Of a stretch of DNA of 64,000 nucleotides, positions 56,690-64,000 are shown piece by piece (positions within the stretch are counted from its first letter, which is position 1; each line of letters opens with the position of its first letter). The notes under the pieces are model-generated. The model ran no database searches, was not told the origin of the DNA, and saw only the letters and a program-made list of their open reading frames with translations. Origin of the DNA: Plutella xylostella (Eukaryota > Arthropoda > Insecta > Lepidoptera > Plutellidae); the NCBI RefSeq assembly GCF_932276165.1, contig NC_063992.1:4536001-4600000 (forward strand), given 5' to 3'. A program made the position numbers and the translations under genes.

Positions 56690-59600
56690 ATGAAGTTCAA
56701 TCTAGTTCTAGTTATCTTAGTGCTAATACAGCAATCCACCGCCGATTACTACAAAACAAAACGTAAGTTCCCTCCGAAAAATGAGTTCCTACTTTTACTT
56801 GTGTGCCAATATGTGTTCGACCTACAATCTCAGCATTTGCGAGATATAAACAAACATAAGGCGGACGACTGTTAACAAGATTTCGTAATGAATTTCGCTT
56901 TTGCTGCATCCGATTTAATAACGGTTATGGCATAAATAGGTAACACATAAATGTTACGGTAGTGATCGAGAAGGAATGTTATTGCCATTTATTAAAGTGG
57001 GTTACAGAAACAAGATTGTATGATGTATAATTTGAAGGAGTTTACTTTATGGTTACAAAATACATATGACATCATAGAAATATCTTATGTTTCAGCTAGT
57101 TTCGTGAAAACATGTGTGAGGCGGGATCCTGAATTTGAAGATTGTTCTAAACAGGCTGTGCAACAACTTTTCGATGCTCTTGGGCCAGGTGAGTGACTAT
57201 GACTATAACTATAAATAAGTATAGGATGCTCTTTATCATCTTATTCTTCCGCATCTTGTTATGAATAATTCAAAGATAATTTAATAACCTGATCGAATAG
57301 AAGATATTAATTTCGAAATACCTACCTACATCACTTTTGTTTACCTAATTAGACACTAGTGAAGTGATACATTGCCTCACTCTCCCACACTTGCACATAA
57401 CAGCATGTAGGTTAGAGCTCTAAAAGCCGGCTACCGTCAACCGGTCGGCTCGCACGCCCGATCAACAACTGTTGCACAACTGCCACCAACCGACTTGGAG
57501 TTAACTCCTTTGTCCTGCTTCTCTCCTGGTGATACTCTTGGCTTCGCGCATTTCTCACAACATACATTTTGTACTCAAGAAGAAACAAAACTTCAGCAGC
57601 AGTAGGTCTGTAAATTTCAGTAAAAGATTCAGAAGCGGAACCAAGGTGATATGATCATCAAAACCAACCATTCGAGAATTTTCACAGTCAGCGGTTGACT
57701 CTGAAAATTTCAAACTGAAAACTGGTATTTGAAACTGGCTTTTGAAATAACATTGCAATACCAGTACCGGTTGAATGGCCAAACAATGTTATTGCATGTG
57801 CTTGCTAGTCAAACTAGTGGGTGTGATGAATGCCATCGGTCGAACCAGCGGGCATTGCAGGTTTTGGCAGGCTGTTGTGCATCTAGAATCTAGAATAACT
57901 GGAAATGCACGACCTTTACTATTTGATAGTAAAAAACTAACGATTTAACAACTTGTATAGGCTAAAATACAATAATATTTGACCTTTAGCAACTGTGACA
58001 TGAGAGTAGCTGAACAAATTGACAAAAGAATAATGTAAAATATAGATATTTTTTGTTTCTCAATCAATCTCATTACTCAATCTAATTTCTCAAGCAATCA
58101 CTAAATAGGAGGATAGGAGTACTTAGCATAAGCACTTGCAATGTTTTTTTTAAATATTGGTATTTGCTATCATTTTAGTTTGTTGGACATTGGTGAAAAA
58201 TATGCAAAAAACTTTCGTAACAGCATTCCTTAGTACACTGCGTTTCAAAGAACCTTCCATATTATTCTCCTAGGATAGTAAATACTAGACATATACTAAG
58301 ACCTCAGTAAGCAACAGTAGGTTATTGCTAGGTACGGGCTAGCTACATAGATAGCCTCGATGTTGAAATGTTCCTACATAACAAGCGGATAGCGAAAGCG
58401 GATTTCTTCATTCTGCGGTCGCTTGAGGATTAAAAAAAAACTTCATTGGTTAATTATTTAGGATTATTTTTAGTTTACGGCTGTTGTGGTGTCATCTGGT
58501 TGGTCAATAGTTTTAAGAACGTAAACAACACAATAACAAGCTGATGCTATATTTTTAGGCGTTTATAACTTGTTTCTATGTTTTCCTAAACATTTTCTTT
58601 CCTACGTTTCGTTTGAGTTAGTGTGTAAACTCGTAATATATAAGTACATAAAAATACTACTAGGCAATACGAAATATTTTACAAGAGCACAGTATTGTTA
58701 ACGTCTAAAAATAAGTAAACAGTCCCGTGTTAACATCTACATAATATATTACTAAACTATCCACTACTAGAAATGAAAGAATAGATTTCAATAACATTCC
58801 ATGGGTTACAATTTTTAACACAGACGCTATCATACTCGTATCAATCATGATTTTTACTCGTATGGTCCAAATATATACCTGTTAATAAATTTATGATTTT
58901 AAATTAAGGTGGTACCTACTTTGTATCGAGTAGAGATGTCCGTGAAAATATCTAGTTACGAGTCGAGTAAACACATCTATTTACATCCTTATTGTCTAGG
59001 AAAATTATAAATTTTATACCTACTGATTTCATCTGGTAAACAGCACGATTTGCAACCATTAGTGCAGCTCGATTTAAAATGATTGTTTTCACGCCTTGAT
59101 AAGTAGATAATAGTTGCAATTTTATATGCACGTAAGGATATAAATCATAATATTATTAGCAAATAATTATAATACTCGTACCTACATAATAATATGATAG
59201 TAATAATTATTTTCGAATAGAGCGTACCTACTTAAAAATAAATAAGACTAACTATGATAATCCTATTTTTATTTTTTAAACTCCCTTCTATTGTAGGGTT
59301 GTCTACAAGCAATAAGGCCACCTTTTTGTACTATTTTTATTATAACTATGTTTTTCTGTTCTCCCCCAGGTTTACCCGAGATCGACTTGCCCAAGCTAGA
59401 CCCGCTGAAGATCCCGAAGATCAGGATCCTTCAGGGCGAGGGTCCAGTCAACGTCAACGCGGCTCTTGATGACGTCATCGTCACTGGCTTCGGCAAGACT
59501 GAGGTGCAGCTGAGCCAGTGAGTATAGTTCCATCATCATTCATCAACAGTCAGTAACTTCTCCATTGACATGATCTCCTATTCCTTATTATTTATACCTC

Positions 59601-61540
59601 CAGGGTACAATCCGGCCCAATTTTTTTCACCACGGTGACAAACCCTATCCTAGCCTAGACCTAGCTCTTGTTCACAACGCTAGATATGGGCCTCTAGCAA
59701 GGAGCGCCGAAACACTATGTCTTCGAAACCCTGCCACTACCGGCTAAGTGTAGGTCGTCGGCGCAGCTGGCTGGAGAGCGACCCACGCTACTTTTGCCTG
59801 TTGTCTGCATTCAAGAACAAGTCTAGCTTCGTATACACACATGTCATTGTGTTATTAGTTACATACTTAAAAAGAAGCCGATAACTATAAAATGGAATGC
59901 ACCTTTGAAGATGGCAATACTTAAACAATTTTCTTTCTTAATTTTCAGGGTCGACAGTAAAACGTACGATTTTTACACGAGAGTGCGCGTGCCTAAGATG
60001 AGGATTGAGGGAACTTATGACCTGAAGGGGAAGATACTGCTGATACCTCTAGTGGGGCGCGGTCAATGCTGGTTTGAGCCGAGTAAGTTGTTTGTCCTTT
60101 ATGTGCACCTAGTCTACTTGCTGATAGATCCCAGGGAGATGCCTACTGTATCTAGCAGTTTTATTAACTTATGATTTGTGGAAAGTTCTAGTCTAGGCAC
60201 ACGGTCGTCTGCTAAATCTACTAGTTATTTAAATCTCCACCAAAATTTGTGTTATTTAATACAATCTACACCCATATTATTCTGCTGTTAGGCTAAGCCC
60301 CTGTTCCACAATGTCTGGTTAGTCGCTACCTGTCGGATAAAATACATGCTGTCACTGTCTAAAAAATAATAACAGAAAGTGACAGCATGTATTTTATCCG
60401 TCAGGTAGCCACTAACCAGACATTGTGGAACAGACCCTTAGGATTTTAATTTTACTTAATGTATATTTTTTATTTTCAGCTAATATGACCATTGATATTG
60501 TTAGCGACGTTAAGTTGTATGAAAAAGATGGTTTCACGTTCTTCAACGTTACGTCGGCACACGTGAAGTATTCTATTGGTGGTCTTAAATTACGTATGAA
60601 TAATCTCTTCGATGGAATTAAATCTCTTGGTAAGCTTTACATTAATAATCTTCGTGGTACGGCTACTTCTTATGAAAAATTCAAAAGTTGTCGCTAGCGC
60701 CATCTGCATTGGATTCAACTGAACTACTGTGTAAAAGCGCCATCTACCGTTGAGTAGCACAAGTTAAAGTAACAATAAATAGTTATACAAAATTTTACTA
60801 GATGGCGCTATAAACTAACAAAGCTTCTCTAAGCTATGCGCTCCTGGTACCAGTGTACGGTACCTTTGCCGCTTAGTTTCGTCAGAAATGCGCGCGCGAA
60901 TTGCGAGGCCGAGGTGACGCGACCGGCAAGGGCAGCGGCGACTACAGTCTGGCTTTTTTAATACATAAAAAAGTATAAAAAACTTTTTAATACTAATAAA
61001 AAGTATGAGACATTTTTTTCATAATGAAGAAAATTATTACTTATTTATATTTATTCATTATCATTTTTTATACCCACGCTTGATTTTTGTACCTACTTAT
61101 ATTTATTCGTAGTTATTAATTATTATGAATTAAGGCCCGGTTTCGCGATACTCGGTTAGATCATAACAATGGATGAATTAATGAATTATACGTCATCTTC
61201 ATATTAAATTCTTGACACATGTGTCAAATTCAACAACGAATCCCTGGTGATCTAACCAAGTATTGCGAAACCGGGCCTAAGCTTGACTTTATTATTTCTT
61301 TTCATTTTTAATTTTTTTTATTAATGTTTTTTTTTTGTCTTTGTAGAGGAAACCACAAACGCTTACCTGAATGAAAATTGGCGGCCAGTATCAGAATCGT
61401 TGCGACCTATTTTGTCAAAAACAATCGAAGATATTTTACTCGGATTTATGCAAAGACTATTTAATAATTTACCCGGCAATTTCATGATTGAAGATGTTAA
61501 AATCCCAAGTAAAAAATATGACAAAAAAGATAAAGTTTGA
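56690..61540 (+). CDS. Secreted takeout/juvenile-hormone-binding family protein, six exons
   Basis: Exons 56690-56762, 57096-57188, 59370-59517, 59949-60082, 60480-60629, 61347-61540 total 792 nt, 263 residues, with all phases consistent and GT..AG sites. Residues 1-18 are a signal peptide (MKFNLVLVILVLIQQSTA). The JHBP/takeout fold is shown by the paired cysteines C31 and C41 (FVKTC...EFEDC) and the conserved GFGKTEVQL, YDFYTRVRVPKMRIEGTY and GKILLIPLVGRGQCWF segments. The C-terminal NWRPVSESLRPIL block and family-typical length also fit. These hemolymph or pheromone-organ proteins carry small hydrophobic ligands; the ligand here cannot be told. A TTAGTC initiator-like site lies at about 56622. 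Confidence 0.93.
60292..60442. repeat. Foldback MITE in intron 4 of the takeout-like gene
   Basis: Arms of about 65 bp starting CTGTTCCACAATGTCTGGTT are almost perfect complements around a ~15-bp loop, with TAAG-type outer ends. Any transcript would form a long hairpin. Confidence 0.9.
61130..61280. repeat. Foldback MITE in intron 5 of the takeout-like gene
   Basis: TTAAGGCCCGGTTTCGCGAT (61130) pairs with the inverted copy ending AAACCGGGCCTAA (61280) over about 33 bp with few mismatches. Its arms are unrelated to those of the intron 4 element. Confidence 0.88.
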
Positions 61541-62880
61541 ACGTAATTATTGCCATTTGCTGAAAAGTGAATTTCGTCTAATAAATACTGTGTATTTTAT
61601 TATACTTGTCAGTAGCTTTAATTTTATTATAATTTGGATTCATGTCTTATTAACTCACGATCTCTTTGTGAAATTAAATTAACATTGTTTTTTTCTGTAA
61701 CGGAGGAATTTTAATCTTTGTATATGTATCATTTAGGTTAAGATTGTTATTGTAAATATTTGATAGTAGACATAAGTTAAGTTTTATGATTCCCAATAAA
61801 AATAAAATATTTCGATTTAGGTAATGAGTTTAACGTCCGCTCCCCAAAAAACAAAATGCTTAAAAATAAATATTTCAAAATTGGAATTGAAAATAAGTTC
61901 ATCAGTACACTGAGCTGTAGGGAATTTTGGAAGGAGGCCAAGATCCAGCGTTTGAAATGCCGATGTCTACCAACGTTCTTGTTTATCACCTGTTATTTTC
62001 AGGTAAAAGAATAGTTTTGAGCGAAGGACGTTCAATCTTACTTCTTACTAATCGTCATAGCACTCATTTTATTATTATAATTATTTATTTATCAAAATAT
62101 TTTACAGAATTATTGATTACTTATATCATTGCATCACAAAAATCACAGAGATTTGTCCGTGATGAATCATTCTACGTGATTAGGTACTTAATAACTAATT
62201 ATACTTATTTATATTTTATACAATACACAAACTTATTCAATATTACACGTTAATTAAATAAGTACAATAGAGGGTAGTTTAATAATAAACCATCAGCCAA
62301 ACATACAAGATAGTTGGTGCATATTCGAACAGTGTTAAGTTAAAGTAATGATATATAGTATGATTTTATTTAAATATGATTTCATAAAACCTCCTAAGCG
62401 CTAATGTAATTTTAGAGTCTTATTTATAAATAAGTAATAAAATATCCACTTCAAATTCACACTTGTAATCCTTAATCCATGATTTGTAAATACCTATATC
62501 ACGATAAGAAAATAAAGTTTATTTTTATACTTTCTCTCACAGAATGTTACTATTTATTTCGAACTTGGTAGGTATCTTTTCGTACTCATTATTATTATCA
62601 TTTAGGTATTATTATTATGCATACAAAATATAGCGCAGTTAATCGAATCGTCGACGTCGAGTGAACAATCATAAACATTTCACAATCAGACTTGGTACAC
62701 ACATAAATAAACTATTTCATAAAGCTGACCTGCCAAATCGGACGTCCAGGCATTTTCTTGGATTAGGTTTTCAAAACACTAGGACCACAGACACACTTAG
62801 ATATTACACAGAGCAAACACTAGATGGCGCTCACAGAGCAAGAGTTGGGAACGAAATAAGCCGGAGTGGGTCAAATAACG
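61541..62880. other. Takeout-like gene 3' UTR and intergenic DNA
   Basis: AATAAA signals at 61580 and 61788 could end the upstream gene. No other gene is supportable up to the LTR. Confidence 0.5.
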
Positions 62881-63236
62881 TGTTATATACGGCAGTGAAA
62901 CGCATCAGCTGTAAACAGTGGCGAAGAGAGACGCAGACCAGCATCAACCTTAATCTCGAGATGAACAAAAATACATGTGTTTGTGCTTGGTATTTGTACT
63001 GTTGTGCGGCGTGCAGCGGGAGTCTCTTCAGTGAAAATTCCTTTTATAACTTTACCAGTTTATTTATGAATTTCACTTAACACTATTCACATTAATTAGC
63101 TTTAGCTTCAACACCGACGACGCGCGACTCGGGACTGAATTCAAAACGTGACCGAAGTATGTACTTAGTTATTAAAATTGCGAAATGATTGAATGCGCGT
63201 AATGCGGTGGTTGCATTTTCGTGTGCGGACATAACA
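62881..63236 (-). repeat. 3' LTR of an envelope-bearing Ty3 element
   Basis: 356 bp with perfect TGTTAT...ATAACA ends. On the minus strand it is preceded by the polypurine tract CGGGGGGGC (63237-63245). Inside are TATAAAA and AATAAA signals. The other LTR lies beyond the window, so the left flank AACG is only a presumed target duplication. Confidence 0.8.
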
Positions 63237-63482
63237 GCCCCCCCGTTTAAACGGAGCTTATCTCTGCGAGAGTTAAGCGCAGTATGTAATCGAAGTTGAA
63301 GCTAGAGACATCTTAACAAAAAAATGATATAGAAAATAAAAGAAAAGGGATAGAGAAAAAAAATTAATACTAAAGATCTTATGATAAGTTAAAACATCAA
63401 TAATTTGATAAGTTGCGGTTTGACAGATGTTTGACACTTGGAGGCAATGATTTAACAGATTTTTTATCATCAATGGAAACTT

Positions 63483-64000
63483 CTATAATTCGATAGATTT
63501 ACTTATTTTAGAATTAGTTAAATTTCTATTATTACATCGAAAAACGTTAATACAGCGATTAGAAGTTTGTTTACGTGTTAGGTATCTACAACATTTATAA
63601 ACACAAAATAAGATAAAAAGTATTGTCAAAACATATGTAGTGCTAGTGTAATATGAACCGTATTTAATTATATGAGATTGCTTTTGAGCCTTATTTAATT
63701 CTGTTTCCAAGTTATCTAATTTATGAGAAGCATGTCTTAAAGATTCTAAATCGATACTAGTTAATGAAACCGGAGAAAGATAAGGTATTGTGTTATTAAA
63801 TAAGTCTCTTTTGCAACAATCATCTTGAGTAATATCGAAATCCAAATGTAATTCACTGTTAATTGATATTGTAAACATTGTAGTAGGTATTAATTGTATA
63901 GTCTTACAGTATGCAATACAATCCTCGGTGAGTGTGAGTACACCTGTACCGAATAAAGAATACTCTTTAGCAAAATGACCACACTTAGTTATTAATTTAT
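63483..64000 (-). CDS. env: Envelope glycoprotein C-terminal part of an errantivirus-like element (runs off right edge)
   Basis: The frame is open from the right edge to the stop at 63483. Visible are an ectodomain part with several cysteines, a helical stalk-like segment (SIDLESLRHASHKLDNLETE), one transmembrane helix (YVLTILFILFCVY) and a short cysteine- and basic-rich cytoplasmic tail. This layout just upstream of a polypurine tract and LTR is that of gypsy-type Env, a membrane fusion protein related to insect virus F proteins. The N-terminal part is not in the window, so intactness is unknown. Confidence 0.8.
   Translation of the reverse strand, partial: KLITKCGHFAKEYSLFGTGVLTLTEDCIAYCKTIQLIPTTMFTISINSELHLDFDITQDDCCKRDLFNNTIPYLSPVSLTSIDLESLRHASHKLDNLETELNKAQKQSHIIKYGSYYTSTTYVLTILFILFCVYKCCRYLTRKQTSNRCINVFRCNNRNLTNSKISKSIEL

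Noticed and set aside
61927..62253. 108-residue plus-strand frame
   Set aside because: AT-rich, low-complexity C-terminus, no family resemblance; not supported as a gene.
62661..63080. 139-residue plus-strand frame
   Set aside because: It crosses the LTR boundary at 62881 and is antisense to the element; chance frame.
1..64000. CRISPR arrays, operons, bacterial promoters or integrated prophage
   Set aside because: The gene structure is eukaryotic with introns; no spaced direct repeats or prokaryotic gene clusters are seen.

Overview
The window is insect nuclear DNA, almost certainly from a moth or butterfly. Genes are split by short AT-rich GT..AG introns, and the repeats are typical of Lepidoptera: a tRNA-derived SINE, Ty3, BEL and DIRS retroelements, many foldback MITEs, and hAT and Tc1-type DNA transposons. 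Four host genes can be read exon by exon.

Region 1 (1-12190) is a pile of mobile elements. It holds the 5' part of an LTR-element gag (minus strand, running off the left edge), a 5'-truncated LINE with a poly(A) tail, a BEL/Pao relic that has lost its reverse transcriptase, and a nearly complete Ty3 element (5121-12190, minus strand). The Ty3 copy has 172-bp LTRs differing at one position and a CACT target duplication. Yet it carries a SINE in pol and a 969-bp Tc1-type element in gag, and it has two extra small ORFs upstream of gag.

Region 2 (12191-18858) is intergenic, with no gene I can support.

Region 3 (18859-37394, minus strand) is a complete 24-exon gene for apoptosis signal-regulating kinase (Ask1, a MAP3K) of 1352 residues. 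Exon phases agree at every junction. Its intron 21 contains a whole DIRS retroelement (20028-25815) with 168-bp inverted terminal repeats and an internal complementary region that spells out the joined ends of the element. Its RT and tyrosine recombinase genes are broken.

Region 4 (37395-42928) is intergenic, with a 115-bp tandem duplication just upstream of Ask1, a possible 1.16-kb TIR element and a non-autonomous hAT element with an 8-bp target duplication.

Region 5 (42929-52031) holds two divergently oriented calponin-family muscle genes: a muscle protein 20 gene (minus, first exon not found) and a CG5023/transgelin-like gene (plus, complete). Internal exon boundaries and phases match, so they look like an old duplication. 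Between them is a 2.67-kb element with perfect 19-bp inverted ends, repeated internal motifs and what looks like a spliced, polyadenylated non-coding transcript unit.

Region 6 (56690-61540, plus) is a complete six-exon gene for a secreted takeout/juvenile-hormone-binding family protein of 263 residues, with foldback MITEs in introns 4 and 5. The right edge (62881-64000) is the 3' LTR and env end of a second Ty3-type, envelope-bearing retroelement (errantivirus-like), minus strand, continuing past the window.
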